In this document: in pieces, positions 49,940-59,430 of the stretch
Layout of the letters: the number at the start of each line of letters is the position of its first letter
Position numbering within the stretch: the stretch's first letter is position 1
Source: Candidatus Saccharimonadota bacterium
GTDB lineage: Bacteria > Patescibacteriota > Saccharimonadia > Saccharimonadales > Saccharimonadaceae
Length of the DNA stretch: 64,000 bases
Assembly: GCA_028286285.1 (NCBI GenBank)
Contig: JAQBRV010000002.1
Location: 1-64,000, forward strand
Direction: 5' to 3'
Notes under the pieces: generated by a model
Databases searched by the model: none
The model's input: only the letters and a program-made list of their open reading frames with translations
What the model was told of the DNA's origin: nothing
Translations under genes and position numbers: made by a program

Positions 49940-50482
49940 ATGACAAAAATTGCCGTATTTGTGGGGAGTTTGCAGAAAAACTCATTTAACATGCTGCTAG
50001 CGCAGAATCTTGAGAAGCTTGCGGGTGAGGGAGTTGAATTTGACTACATCGACCTCAACTTGCCACTATTTAACCAAGATATCGAGGCATCGGCGTACCC
50101 CGCTGAAGCACAAGCCATGAAAGATAAAGTAGCCGCGGCTGACGGTGTGTTATTCGTTACACCAGAGTATAACCGGAGTTTCCCGGGTGTTCTCAAAAAC
50201 GCTATCGACTGGGTGAGCCGTCCATGGGGACATAATTCACTCGATCGCAAACCAACGGCTATCGTGGGAGCCTCGCCAACACCGAATGGTACAAACCAGG
50301 CACAGCAACAGCTGCGCAATATCCTGATATACCTGAATACAAAGTTACTTGGCCAGCCAGAAGTTTATTTTGCTGCGGCACATCAGCAATTTGATGAAAA
50401 TGGTGACGTGGTTGAAGCGGCAAAAGAATCGTTGCAAACTTTCATGGCAACATTCACCGCGTGGGTTGAAGACAAAAAATAG
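49940..50482 (+). CDS. NAD(P)H-dependent FMN reductase-like flavodoxin-fold protein
   Basis: A 180-residue protein. The FMN phosphate loop is VGSLQKNSFN near 9-18 (VGSxRxxSxN family), and TPEYNRSFPGVLKNAIDWVSRP near 74-95 is the highly conserved second FMN-binding part, with GASPTPNGTNQAQQQLRNIL later. Such proteins reduce quinones, azo compounds or chromate with NADPH and guard against oxidative stress. AAGGGAACC is about 15 nt upstream. A palindrome over its promoter suggests control by a redox or stress regulator. A terminator follows. Confidence 0.88.
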   Translation: MTKIAVFVGSLQKNSFNMLLAQNLEKLAGEGVEFDYIDLNLPLFNQDIEASAYPAEAQAMKDKVAAADGVLFVTPEYNRSFPGVLKNAIDWVSRPWGHNSLDRKPTAIVGASPTPNGTNQAQQQLRNILIYLNTKLLGQPEVYFAAAHQQFDENGDVVEAAKESLQTFMATFTAWVEDKK

Positions 50483-50502
50483 AATACATGTTTCGTGTGG
50501 AG

Positions 50503-50531
50503 AATGAGTACTAATGGGTGCTCATTTTTTG
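50503..50531 (+). terminator. Rho-independent terminator
   Basis: AATGAG..TAC and GGTG..CTCATT pair around TAATG, then TTTTTG. It follows the FMN reductase gene. Confidence 0.75.
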
Positions 50532-50584
50532 TTTAACGGAATAGATTGACTTCCTGACAAAAAGTAATATAATATAAATAAATT

Positions 50585-51106
50585 ATGACAGCGACAACCC
50601 CAGAAGCAATAAGCGATCTCCAGTCGACAACACCCGATTACGACGGTGTTGGCATGCATACAACATTTCATATCGATGAACTGAGTGATACGGAGCTGCA
50701 TGAGCTACGATGTTTTGATTATGAGGACTTAGCGGCGTTTGGGCTTGGAAGTGTTAGTGACGAGGTCAGTGAAGGGCTACTACTACAATATGAAGAAGAA
50801 GTACGGGCGATATTTGTTATGGGTAAGGGCGGACTTCACCGATTTACCGTCAGTGGTACTTCAACGTATGGATTTGAGGTTGCCCATACCGATACGCTCG
50901 CGTCTGGAGAATCGTATCAGATCGGAAATCAATCCAGACTGACCCATTTTGCATACAACCGAAGAGGTATTGATAGGTACGAAACCGACCAATACGGTGT
51001 CTACTTGCAGGCACTTGAGCGATGCGGATACGGAGCGCTTCAGTCACCGACGAGTCCTCCTATGCCAAGTGGCTGGTTGCGAAGCCTGTTTGGCCTCTCA
51101 AAATAG
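50585..51106 (+). CDS. Unknown acidic protein
   Basis: A 173-residue soluble protein. The first 90 residues are acidic and helical (ELSDTELHELRCFDYEDLAAFGLG). The rest is beta-rich with Tyr and Gly (GGLHRFTVSGTSTYGFEVAHTDTLASGESYQIG), and a Pro-rich tail ends in WLRSLFGLSK. Two Cys. TTGACT (50546-50551), 16 nt and TATAAT (50568-50573) precede the ATG by 11 nt, so the leader is very short. It sits just before serS. No known motif. Confidence 0.65.
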   Translation: MTATTPEAISDLQSTTPDYDGVGMHTTFHIDELSDTELHELRCFDYEDLAAFGLGSVSDEVSEGLLLQYEEEVRAIFVMGKGGLHRFTVSGTSTYGFEVAHTDTLASGESYQIGNQSRLTHFAYNRRGIDRYETDQYGVYLQALERCGYGALQSPTSPPMPSGWLRSLFGLSK

Positions 51107-51132
51107 AGAAGAGTAGGGTATAATACTGAGTA

Positions 51133-52377
51133 ATGTTAGACATCCGATTTATCCGTGACAACGCCGACGCCGTGCAGCAAAACGCGAAGAATAAAGGCTA
51201 CACCGTTGATGTGGCGAAGCTACTCCAGCTCGATGACGACCGCCGTCAATCACAACGGCGAGTCGATGATCTGCGTGAAAAACGCAATGCCAATGCAGCA
51301 AAAATGCAAGGTGGTCAGCCAGATCAATCTGTGATTGACGAAGGTAAGCAGCTGAAGATTGCACTCGCCGAACAAGAGAGGTCTTTGAACGAAGCAGACG
51401 CGGAATTCCGTACGCTACTTGATAGTATCCCGAACATGATGTTCGGTGATGTACCGATCGGTGGCGAAGAGGATAGTGTAGAGATAAAAAAATGGGGTGA
51501 ACAGGCTCGTGGCGCCGTTGATCATCTGGACTACGCGGTTAGCCGTGATTGGGTAGATTTTGAACGGGGCGCCAAAGTAGCAGGGGCGAAGTTCTACTTC
51601 TTAAAGGGTGATTTGGCGCTACTCGAAAACGCCATTACACAATATGCGCTCGATTTTGTGACTAAAAAAGGTTTCACGTTTATGACGGTACCGCACATGG
51701 TCAATAGTCGTGTCGCCACGGGCACGGGATTTGCTCCGCGAACCAGCGATCAAAGTGACGAATACTACATCGAAGGTGAAGATTTATCACTGATTGCTAC
51801 GGCCGAGATGCCGCTGACTGGATTCCATGCTGATGAGATTATCGACGAAGACAAGCTACCGCTTTTATATGCAGGCCTCAGTCCGTCGTACCGCAAAGAG
51901 GCTGGTACGTACGGCAAACACACGCGTGGTCTTTTTCGTGTGCATCAGTTTAATAAACTCGAAATGTACGCATTTACCACGCCCGAACAGAGCGAAGCAA
52001 TGCACGAAACTATCCGTGAAATCGAAGAGGAACTATGGCAAGCACTGGAGATTCCGTACCATATTATTAATATTGCCAGTGGTGATTTAGGTGCACCAGC
52101 AGCGAAGAAGTACGACCTAGAGTACTGGTCAAGCGTGGATGGTGCGTATCGTGAGCTGACGAGTTGTTCAAACTGTACTGACTTCCAAGCTCGTAACCTC
52201 AATATCCGCGTTCGTCGTAAAGACGGCAACGTCGAAACACTCCACACCTTGAATGGAACGGCCGTATCGTTAGCACGTTCGCTGATTGCTATGATTGAAC
52301 ATCATCAGCGAGATGATGGGGTATTGAACATTCCCAAACCACTTCGTCCGTACCTCAGTGGTCGCGATACGCTCTAA
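51133..52377 (+). CDS. serS: Seryl-tRNA synthetase
   Basis: A 414-residue class II synthetase. The N-terminal coiled-coil arm (about 25-105) binds the long variable arm of tRNA-Ser. Motif 2 SPSYRKEAGTYGKHTRGLFRVHQFNKLEM near 250 and motif 3 LNGTAVSLARSLIAMIEHHQ near 370 are canonical, and TAEMPLTG is present. TATAAT ends 8 nt before the ATG and no Shine-Dalgarno is visible, so the mRNA is leaderless or nearly so. Confidence 0.95.
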   Translation: MLDIRFIRDNADAVQQNAKNKGYTVDVAKLLQLDDDRRQSQRRVDDLREKRNANAAKMQGGQPDQSVIDEGKQLKIALAEQERSLNEADAEFRTLLDSIPNMMFGDVPIGGEEDSVEIKKWGEQARGAVDHLDYAVSRDWVDFERGAKVAGAKFYFLKGDLALLENAITQYALDFVTKKGFTFMTVPHMVNSRVATGTGFAPRTSDQSDEYYIEGEDLSLIATAEMPLTGFHADEIIDEDKLPLLYAGLSPSYRKEAGTYGKHTRGLFRVHQFNKLEMYAFTTPEQSEAMHETIREIEEELWQALEIPYHIINIASGDLGAPAAKKYDLEYWSSVDGAYRELTSCSNCTDFQARNLNIRVRRKDGNVETLHTLNGTAVSLARSLIAMIEHHQRDDGVLNIPKPLRPYLSGRDTL

Positions 52378-52427
52378 GTGCTCATGGTATAATAAAAGGT
52401 ACCGAACCTAACGAAATGGAGGGTAGT

Positions 52428-52799
52428 ATGATTCAAAACATCGACATTACAGGTGTAAAGTTCAGTCTCGACGACACAACCAAAAAGTATGTGACGAAAA
52501 AGATTGGACGGTTGGATCGTTATCTTCCCAAGCATGCACGCAAGAGCGTCACGGCTGAGGTTAAGCTCAAAGAAATTAATCGTGAACACGGCAACAAATA
52601 CGAAGCCGAAGTTATTCTGCATGTTCCCGGCAAGCGGCTAACGGCTCACGATTCGACGATGAATATGCTGGCAGCGATCGATATCGTGGAAGCAAAGCTC
52701 GTCACCCAACTAAAGAAATACAAAGAAATGCACATTCCTCATGTTGGCAGGCGCGGAGTGCTGAGTCGGTTTAAGCGAAGTTATGCCAGAGAACTATAA
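52428..52799 (+). CDS. hpf: Ribosome hibernation promoting factor
   Basis: A 123-residue protein of the HPF/YfiA family: MIQNIDITGVKFSLDDTTKKYVTKKIGRLDRYL, VTAEVKLKEINREHGNKYEAEVILHVPGKRLTAHDSTMNMLAAIDIVEAKLVTQLKKYKE. It has the short form without the C-terminal dimerisation domain but with a basic tail (GRRGVLSRFKRSYAREL). It stabilises idle ribosomes. The ATG at 52428 is preferred over 52416 because GGAGGG lies 3-8 nt upstream; a TATAAT box is at 52388. It is followed by secA, an order common in Gram-positive bacteria. Confidence 0.93.
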   Translation: MIQNIDITGVKFSLDDTTKKYVTKKIGRLDRYLPKHARKSVTAEVKLKEINREHGNKYEAEVILHVPGKRLTAHDSTMNMLAAIDIVEAKLVTQLKKYKEMHIPHVGRRGVLSRFKRSYAREL

Positions 52800-52901
52800 T
52801 TTGTTCTTTGGTAAAGAAGATAAACCTTTCAAATCCCTTCAAAAACGCGTATAATAAACCATAGTTTTACAGATATTTCAGACAAGTGAGGGACCCCTAT
52901 T

Positions 52902-55526
52902 GTGGCGATTAATAGACAAAAAACGCTGACTAAAATCTTCGGCGATCCGCAGAAGAAGACACTGAAGCGACTTGATAAAAAAGTTGAGGCTATTAATGCA
53001 CTCACTGATACCTACAAAAAGTTTAAAAAAGCAGAACTCCAACAACAAGTGGCAGTGCTAAAGAAGCGACTTGATAAAAAAGATACAACGCTTGATGATG
53101 TCCTGCCCGATGCCTTTGCATTAGTGCGCGAAGCCAGTGACCGCATTTTAAAGATGCGTCATTTCGACGTGCAGCTCGTTGGTGGTATCGTCCTCCACGA
53201 AGGGAATGTGGCCGAGCTCAAGACGGGTGAAGGTAAGACGCTCATGGCAACACTGCCGAGCTTCCTGAACGCGCTTGAAGGCAAGGGTGTGCACGTGGTG
53301 ACAGTCAACGACTACCTAGCGCAGCGTGACGCTAGCTGGAACGGCGAACTATTCGAGTTTTTGGGACTATCTGTCGGGGTGATTATAAATGACGCTTCGT
53401 TTCTCTACGATAAAGATTTCGACAATGAAGATCACGACGATGTGCGAATGCGAAAACTACGCCCGGTGACGCGTAAAGAAGCCTATGCGGCTGACATTAC
53501 CTACGGCACCAACAATGAATTCGGCTTCGACTACCTGCGCGACAACATGGTCGATGACGTCGAATTACTTCGTCAGCGCGACCTAAACTTTGCGATCGTG
53601 GACGAGGTTGACTCGATCTTGATCGACGAAGCCCGCACACCGCTTATCATTAGCGCGCCGGCTGCTGAAAACCCGGACAGCTACTACCAGTTTGCCAAAG
53701 TCGCTGCCAAGCTGGTGCCGGACGACTTTATTTTGGACGAAAAACGCCGTAGCGTATCACTCAGTGACACGGGGGTTGAGAAAGTTCAAAAACTACTGGG
53801 TATCAAGAATCTCTACACACCGGACTACGTTCGATCTGTCTATCACCTCGATCAAGCCTTGCGCGCCCAGACCCTGTTTAAGCGCGACAAAGATTATGTC
53901 GTGACTAGTGCCGGTGAAGTAATTATTGTCGATGAACATACCGGTCGTTTAATGCAGGGACGTCGTTATAACGAAGGCTTGCACCAGGCCATTGAAGCCA
54001 AAGAGAATGTGCCGGTGCTGCAAGAGAGCATGACGTTGGCTACCGTCTCGTTCCAGAATTATTTCCGCATGTACGCCAAACTATCCGGTATGACGGGTAC
54101 GGCTTTTACCGAAGCCGAGGAATTCCAGCAGATCTACAGTCTCGATGTGGTGCAGGTTCCGGCCAACAAGCCGCTGATTCGTAAAGATAAAGAAGACTTG
54201 ATTTTCAAGACTGAAAAAGGAAAATTAAAGGCGGTTGCCGAAATCATTAAGGAGCATCATGAGGCGGGACGTCCTGTCCTGGTAGGGTCAGCTTCGATTG
54301 CTAAGAATGAGTTGATTGCGGGCTATCTCGACAAAGAGGGCGTCACGTACGAACTGCTGAACGCCAAGAACAATGAACGCGAAGCCGCCATTATCGAAAA
54401 AGCTGGTCAAAAAGGTGCTATCACGCTGGCTACCAATATTGCTGGTCGTGGTACTGACATCAAACTTGGTGACGGCGTCACTGAACTTGGTGGACTCGTC
54501 GTGATCGGGTCTGAGCGACACGAATCTCGCCGTATTGATAATCAGCTGCGTGGTCGCGGTGGCCGTCAGGGTGATCCTGGTGAGACACAATTCTTTGTGT
54601 CGACCGAAGATGACCTGATGCGTATTTTCCAAGGTGAGCGGATTGCCGGACTCATGGATCGGCTTGGTGTTGACGAAGATACCCCGATCCAAAACAAAGC
54701 TGTTTCCAAAACTTTGGAAGCTGCCCAGAAGCGGGTTGAGGGCTACAACTTTGACACCCGTAAAAACGTCGTTCAATACGACAACGTGATCAATCGTCAC
54801 CGTAAAGTGGTCTACTCTATGCGCCGTAAGATTCTCGAGGGTGGTATTATCAAGCCGGAGATTGAGCGATTGATGAAAGAAAAAACTCGCGAGCTGGTGA
54901 ATGTTCCTGCTAAGAATAATAAAAATTTTGCGAGTGAATTTAATTCGGTTTTCCCGGTTGATGACAAGCTCATCGCCGAAATTGGCCAAGAGAAGAAAGA
55001 CAAAACCCGACTTGAACTAGCCGAGGCACAGGTCGAAAAGCTCTATAGTGCCAAAGAGAAGGAACTTACCAGTGACGTCTTGCGAAAAGTAGAGCGCGAA
55101 GTATATATGCAGGTGCTTGATACGCTTTGGATGCAGCATCTTGAGAACATGCAACACCTACGTGAAGGTATCCACTGGCGCAGCGTAGGACAGCGCGATC
55201 CACTCGTCGAATATCGAGCTGAGTCACAAAAATTGTTTGATAGCTTGCAAGCAACGCTACGCGAAGAAGTGATCCGAGCAGTGATGCACGTTCACAAACA
55301 CGACGTAGTCGCTAAAGAGGAGGAAGACCACGATACTGAACTGACTCGCCTGGCCGAGAAAGCGGTGGAGCGGGGCGTCAATGAGCTTGGGGCTGGCGAA
55401 AGTAGCCGCGACAATGACTTTAAGCAGAAAAAAGCTGTCAGTGTGGCTGAAGTTGGAAAAAAGAAGAATACTGCTCGCAAGAAAAAGAAAACCCAGCGAC
55501 AGAACAAGAAGAAAAACCGTAAATAA
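52902..55526 (+). CDS. secA: Protein translocase ATPase SecA
   Basis: An 874-residue motor. Walker A TGEGKT at 108-113, VNDYLAQRDA, TYGTNNEFGFDYLRDNMV, DEVDSILIDEARTPLI, ESMTLATVSFQNYFRMY, and NIAGRGTDIKLG are all in order. The C-terminal SEC-C zinc motif (CxCxSGxxxxxC) is missing; the tail is Lys/Arg-rich (KKKNTARKKKKTQRQNKK). It pushes preproteins through SecYEG. GTG start at 52902. The product works upstream of LepB in export. Confidence 0.95.
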   Translation: MAINRQKTLTKIFGDPQKKTLKRLDKKVEAINALTDTYKKFKKAELQQQVAVLKKRLDKKDTTLDDVLPDAFALVREASDRILKMRHFDVQLVGGIVLHEGNVAELKTGEGKTLMATLPSFLNALEGKGVHVVTVNDYLAQRDASWNGELFEFLGLSVGVIINDASFLYDKDFDNEDHDDVRMRKLRPVTRKEAYAADITYGTNNEFGFDYLRDNMVDDVELLRQRDLNFAIVDEVDSILIDEARTPLIISAPAAENPDSYYQFAKVAAKLVPDDFILDEKRRSVSLSDTGVEKVQKLLGIKNLYTPDYVRSVYHLDQALRAQTLFKRDKDYVVTSAGEVIIVDEHTGRLMQGRRYNEGLHQAIEAKENVPVLQESMTLATVSFQNYFRMYAKLSGMTGTAFTEAEEFQQIYSLDVVQVPANKPLIRKDKEDLIFKTEKGKLKAVAEIIKEHHEAGRPVLVGSASIAKNELIAGYLDKEGVTYELLNAKNNEREAAIIEKAGQKGAITLATNIAGRGTDIKLGDGVTELGGLVVIGSERHESRRIDNQLRGRGGRQGDPGETQFFVSTEDDLMRIFQGERIAGLMDRLGVDEDTPIQNKAVSKTLEAAQKRVEGYNFDTRKNVVQYDNVINRHRKVVYSMRRKILEGGIIKPEIERLMKEKTRELVNVPAKNNKNFASEFNSVFPVDDKLIAEIGQEKKDKTRLELAEAQVEKLYSAKEKELTSDVLRKVEREVYMQVLDTLWMQHLENMQHLREGIHWRSVGQRDPLVEYRAESQKLFDSLQATLREEVIRAVMHVHKHDVVAKEEEDHDTELTRLAEKAVERGVNELGAGESSRDNDFKQKKAVSVAEVGKKKNTARKKKKTQRQNKKKNRK

Positions 55527-55561
55527 ATCGTTTGAGTGTGGGCAGAAAGTTGTAAAAGTAC

Positions 55562-56848
55562 GTGAAGCATACCATTGAAGAAGTTCGTTTGAAAAATGGC
55601 GCCAGAGGCCTGTTAATTGATATTCCCGGTGCTACCGTGATGAGCTTTCAATTTCATTTCCGCGCAGGTAATCGCTACGTAAAGTCTAAGGACATCTACG
55701 AAACAGCTCATATTATGGAACACATGGCGTTCGGTGCCAACGCTGAGTATAAAAATGAGCACGACTACGAAGCCGACTTTACGAAGAATGGCGCCTACCA
55801 CAATGCCTACACCAGCGAATTTGCTATGGGCTACGTCGCTGAATGTGCGGATTTTGAGTGGGATCGGGTTCTTCACCTCCAGCGTCTGGCTGTCTGTGAG
55901 CCACGCTTCACCAACGACTCTCTCGAGGCCGAAAAAGGCAATGTTCGCAATGAATTAACCGGCTTTTTGAATAACCACAACCGAGTACTGTGGCCAAAAG
56001 TACAACAGTTATTAGGTGAGGATATCTATAGTTATCGTCAACGTCTCAGGACAATTGCCGACGTTACACTCAGTGACATTAAAGAGCACCACGCGCGAAC
56101 TCACACCGCCGACAATCTACGTTTTGCTATCGCTGGAAAGCTCCAGGGTCGCAAGAGCGAAATCAAGCGACAGCTGGAAGAATGGCCACTACCGGGTGGT
56201 GAACGATTCGAAATTCCTCGTGACGAACTAACGAGTGCCAATCCGGCACTGATTCGCCGAAAAGAAGCCTCAAACCTGACGTTTGGTTGGTCGATGATCG
56301 TACCGCGCGAATTGAGCGACGAAGAATCAGATGCGATGGACGCCCTTGACCATATACTAACGGGCACAATGCATTCCCGTATTTTTGGTGCGGCTCGTCA
56401 AAAAGGCCTGGCCTACGGTATGTTCAGCGACACTGCGGTGAATTTTCACGAGAGTAGCTGGGATTTCGGTGGCCAAGTAAATCTCGAGACCGCCTCACAG
56501 TTGTTTGATATTATGGTACGTGAATTAAATTCTGTACTACGGGGCGATATCACCGAAGCTGAAGTCGAAGCCGCCAAATCGTACGGCATGGGTCGGTATC
56601 AGATGGGCGCGCAGACAGTCGCTCAAATTGCCAACTTCTACCTCAACCGGTATTTTGCCGACGGGGTTGTCAAAGATTATTATAAAGTACCGGAATTCAT
56701 CCAGAACACGACACGTGAATGTATTATCGATACAGCCAGAGAGTTCTTCAAATCTGGCACCTGGGTACTGGCTGGTGTCAGTAGTGGTGAAAAAGAAGAT
56801 CTGGTGCAGCTGAACGATAAACTAGCAGTCCTGTTTGAAACACGCTAG
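55562..56848 (+). CDS. M16-family zinc peptidase
   Basis: A 428-residue protein. The inverted zinc motif HxxEH is at 50-54 (HIMEH), with the distal Glu in EAEKGNVRNELTG near 122-132. The second half (about 220-420) is the usual non-catalytic M16 half, with RQKGLAYGMFSD and RYQMGAQTVAQIANFYL. It degrades oligopeptides in the cytoplasm. The proposed GTG start at 55562 lacks a Shine-Dalgarno; a TTGTAAAAGTAC lies just upstream. It lies between secA and murD, and may be one transcript with them. Confidence 0.85.
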   Translation: MKHTIEEVRLKNGARGLLIDIPGATVMSFQFHFRAGNRYVKSKDIYETAHIMEHMAFGANAEYKNEHDYEADFTKNGAYHNAYTSEFAMGYVAECADFEWDRVLHLQRLAVCEPRFTNDSLEAEKGNVRNELTGFLNNHNRVLWPKVQQLLGEDIYSYRQRLRTIADVTLSDIKEHHARTHTADNLRFAIAGKLQGRKSEIKRQLEEWPLPGGERFEIPRDELTSANPALIRRKEASNLTFGWSMIVPRELSDEESDAMDALDHILTGTMHSRIFGAARQKGLAYGMFSDTAVNFHESSWDFGGQVNLETASQLFDIMVRELNSVLRGDITEAEVEAAKSYGMGRYQMGAQTVAQIANFYLNRYFADGVVKDYYKVPEFIQNTTRECIIDTAREFFKSGTWVLAGVSSGEKEDLVQLNDKLAVLFETR

Positions 56849-56857
56849 AATAAGGCT

Positions 56858-58156
56858 ATGAAGATTGCAATTGCTGGCTACGGCGCAGAAGGTAAGGCCA
56901 GCTTCTTGTATTGGAATACACCCGAACATGACATCACGATTGCGGATGAACGGGAATCGGTCGATGACCTACCTGCAGGGATCGCAACCATTCTTGGAGC
57001 TGAAGCGTTTCAAAAGCTAAGTAGCTTTGACCTAGTCATCCGAACCGCTGGACTGGCACCCGAAAAGATTGTGACTGATGGAAAAGTATGGTCGGCCACC
57101 AACGAGTTTTTTGCGAAGAGTCCAGCACCAATCATTGGCGTGACGGGGACGAAGGGCAAGGGGACAACGGCCAGCCTCATTACTAGCATCCTAAAGGCCG
57201 CTGGTAAAACCGTTCATCTGGTCGGCAATATCGGTACGCCCGCCTTGGAAATCCTGCCAGTGATCACTGCTAATGATATCGTGGTGTATGAGCTCAGTAG
57301 TTTTCAGCTGTGGGATCTTGAAAAGAGCCCCAGCATAGCTGTCGTACTGATGATTGAACCTGACCACCTCAATGTGCATCGTAATCTTGAAGAATACATA
57401 GAAGCCAAGGCCAATATCCGCCGCCACCAAGGCCCGGATGACTACTGCATCTACCATCCGACAAATGCCTATGCTCATCAGATCGCCACAACAGGAATTG
57501 GCGAGCAGCGCGCAGCGCGCTACGGCACCCCTGACGATAATGAAGTATACATTAAAGAGAATACATTTTTTATTCGAGACACCGCGATCTGTAGCGTGGA
57601 CGCTTTACAACTTCCAGGGACTCATAACCAAGAGAATGCCTGTGCAGCTATCAGTGCTGCGCGTCATGTAGGGGTTGATAATGAAGCGGTTGAGCGAGGT
57701 TTACGATCGTTTGAGGGGTTGCCTCATCGACTTGAGCTAGTCCGCGAACTCGATGGCGTGGCATATTATAATGACAGTTTTTCATCAGCTCCGGGCGCAA
57801 CAATTGCTGCCATTCGAGCCTTTGATCGCCCTGAAATACTGATTATTGGTGGTACCGACAAGGGTGCGGACTTCAGCGAACTGGCACAAGCCATCCGGGA
57901 AAATCAACAGGTAAAACAACTCGTCATCATGGGCACAATTGGTCATAAACTAGCGGACTTCCTTCGTCAGCAAGGCGTAACGGCAGCGATTGAAGAGGTG
58001 GATGCAAAGACAATGTTAGAGGTTATTGGCCGAGCCCGAGAATATGCAGTTCCTGGAGATATCATCATTCTTAGTCCGGCATGCGCGAGTTTCGATATGT
58101 TCAAAAATTTTGAAGACCGAGGCAATCAGTTTAGAGATTTGGTGCGAGCCCTATGA
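56858..58156 (+). CDS. murD: UDP-N-acetylmuramoyl-L-alanine glutamate ligase (MurD type)
   Basis: A 432-residue Mur ligase. The N-terminal Rossmann fold MKIAIAGYGAEGKASFLYW, ATP loop GVTGTKGKGTTASL near 94-107, IEPDHLNVHRNLEEYIEAKANI, and LPHRLELVRELDGVAYYNDSFSSAPGATIAAI follow the MurD pattern. It adds glutamate to UDP-MurNAc-L-Ala. Classical MurD uses D-Glu; the murL overlap by 4 nt (ATGA) argues for the MurD2 type that adds L-Glu, later epimerised. The TATxxT-like spacing is absent; the gene starts 9 nt after the M16 gene. Confidence 0.9.
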   Translation: MKIAIAGYGAEGKASFLYWNTPEHDITIADERESVDDLPAGIATILGAEAFQKLSSFDLVIRTAGLAPEKIVTDGKVWSATNEFFAKSPAPIIGVTGTKGKGTTASLITSILKAAGKTVHLVGNIGTPALEILPVITANDIVVYELSSFQLWDLEKSPSIAVVLMIEPDHLNVHRNLEEYIEAKANIRRHQGPDDYCIYHPTNAYAHQIATTGIGEQRAARYGTPDDNEVYIKENTFFIRDTAICSVDALQLPGTHNQENACAAISAARHVGVDNEAVERGLRSFEGLPHRLELVRELDGVAYYNDSFSSAPGATIAAIRAFDRPEILIIGGTDKGADFSELAQAIRENQQVKQLVIMGTIGHKLADFLRQQGVTAAIEEVDAKTMLEVIGRAREYAVPGDIIILSPACASFDMFKNFEDRGNQFRDLVRAL

Positions 58157-59424
58157 CGCAGTTTATTTTTGATTCATATTCCTTTGACCATAAGAGCGAG
58201 GAGGCTACGTTTCATTATTTGTTTTCAGACGGCCGTCAATTTACCGAAACAGTTCAGTTTAACGCCAGTCAAGAATATAATGCGAACGTGCTCGATAGGG
58301 CGTTGTTTCTAGCCTTTGTACTGATCGGCACCTCCTACTACAAGACATTTCCAACGCGCGAGGTAGTATTCACGAATCACTCCATCGATGTTCAGCAAGT
58401 GGAGTTCTTCAACAGCGTATACCAGGAAGGTATGAGTCAATTTGCATTTGAAAACGGACTGACCCGAGATCAGCTGGCACAGTTTGTTTCAACCTCTGAT
58501 CAAACAGAGGAGCCGCCCGCGTATGAGGGTCGTGGCATTCTGGCGCTCGAAAGCGGCGGGAAAGACTCACTCCTGGTGGCATCGCTCCTCAAAGCGGCGG
58601 GAAAAGACTTTACGCCGTGGTACGTCACCAGCTCTCTCGAGCACCCGCAGGTGCTTGATACATTTAAGGAGCCGCTGCTGGTTACGAAGCGCACACTTGA
58701 TCATACGGCGTTGGCAAAGGCTCGGGATGAGGGTGGTAAAAACGGTCATGTTCCTGTTACATATATCTTGCAAAGCCTCGCACTTGTTCAAGCGATCCTG
58801 CTCGGAAAAGATACGATTCTAGCATCAATTGCTCATGAGGGTGAAGAAGCCCACGACTGGATTGGTGATCTGCCGGTGAATCACCAGTGGTCAAAGACCT
58901 GGAGCGCTGAACAAGCGCTCGTATCGTACATCGATACCTATGTGGCGACAGGTTTTGCAATCGGCTCGCCACTACGGCAGTTCAGCGAATTAAAAGTCGC
59001 CGAACTATTCGTCGCTCATGCATGGGATGAGTACGGACACAGCTTCAGCTCTTGCAATGTGGGGAATTATCAACAAGGTCACGGCAACTCAGCACTGAAA
59101 TGGTGTGGCGAGTGTCCGAAGTGTGCTAATTCGTATTTATTATTCGCACCATTTTTAGATGCCGTCGAATTACAATCGCTCTTCAATGGGCAGGATTTAT
59201 TCATAAAACCACTTCTTGAAAATACTTTTAAAGGATTACTTGGCGTTGATGGGATTATGAAACCGTTTGAATGCGTTGGAGAGATTGATGAGTTGCGCTT
59301 GGCGTATCACAGAGCTCTCGCAGAAGGTGGCTACCACCCGTTACCGTTTGAAGTACCCGAGTCATCATTTGACTATACAAAGACGTATCCCACTCAGTCG
59401 TGGGCTGCAAAAATGTTACAATAA
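58153..59424 (+). CDS. murL: UDP-MurNAc-L-Ala-L-Glu epimerase, MurL-like
   Basis: A 423-residue protein. The PP-loop type SGGKDS at 134-139 (LALESGGKDSLLVASLLKAAG), HNH-type or redox pairs as in NVGNYQQGHGNSALKWCGECPKCANSYLLFAPFL (CGECPKC) and FIVxx-like C-terminal part match what I remember of MurL from Xanthomonas, an ATP-dependent epimerase of the terminal L-Glu of UDP-MurNAc-L-Ala-L-Glu to D-Glu. It overlaps murD by 4 nt, as murD2-murL pairs do. With it the cell can do without free D-Glu from MurI. The next gene prfB starts 7 nt after. Identification rests on motif and context. Confidence 0.8.
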   Translation: MTQFIFDSYSFDHKSEEATFHYLFSDGRQFTETVQFNASQEYNANVLDRALFLAFVLIGTSYYKTFPTREVVFTNHSIDVQQVEFFNSVYQEGMSQFAFENGLTRDQLAQFVSTSDQTEEPPAYEGRGILALESGGKDSLLVASLLKAAGKDFTPWYVTSSLEHPQVLDTFKEPLLVTKRTLDHTALAKARDEGGKNGHVPVTYILQSLALVQAILLGKDTILASIAHEGEEAHDWIGDLPVNHQWSKTWSAEQALVSYIDTYVATGFAIGSPLRQFSELKVAELFVAHAWDEYGHSFSSCNVGNYQQGHGNSALKWCGECPKCANSYLLFAPFLDAVELQSLFNGQDLFIKPLLENTFKGLLGVDGIMKPFECVGEIDELRLAYHRALAEGGYHPLPFEVPESSFDYTKTYPTQSWAAKMLQ

Positions 59425-59430
59425 GGGTAC

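Noticed and set aside
54288-54989. A 233-codon minus-strand frame inside secA
   Set aside because: Lies wholly within the conserved SecA coding sequence in antisense; no promoter or family.
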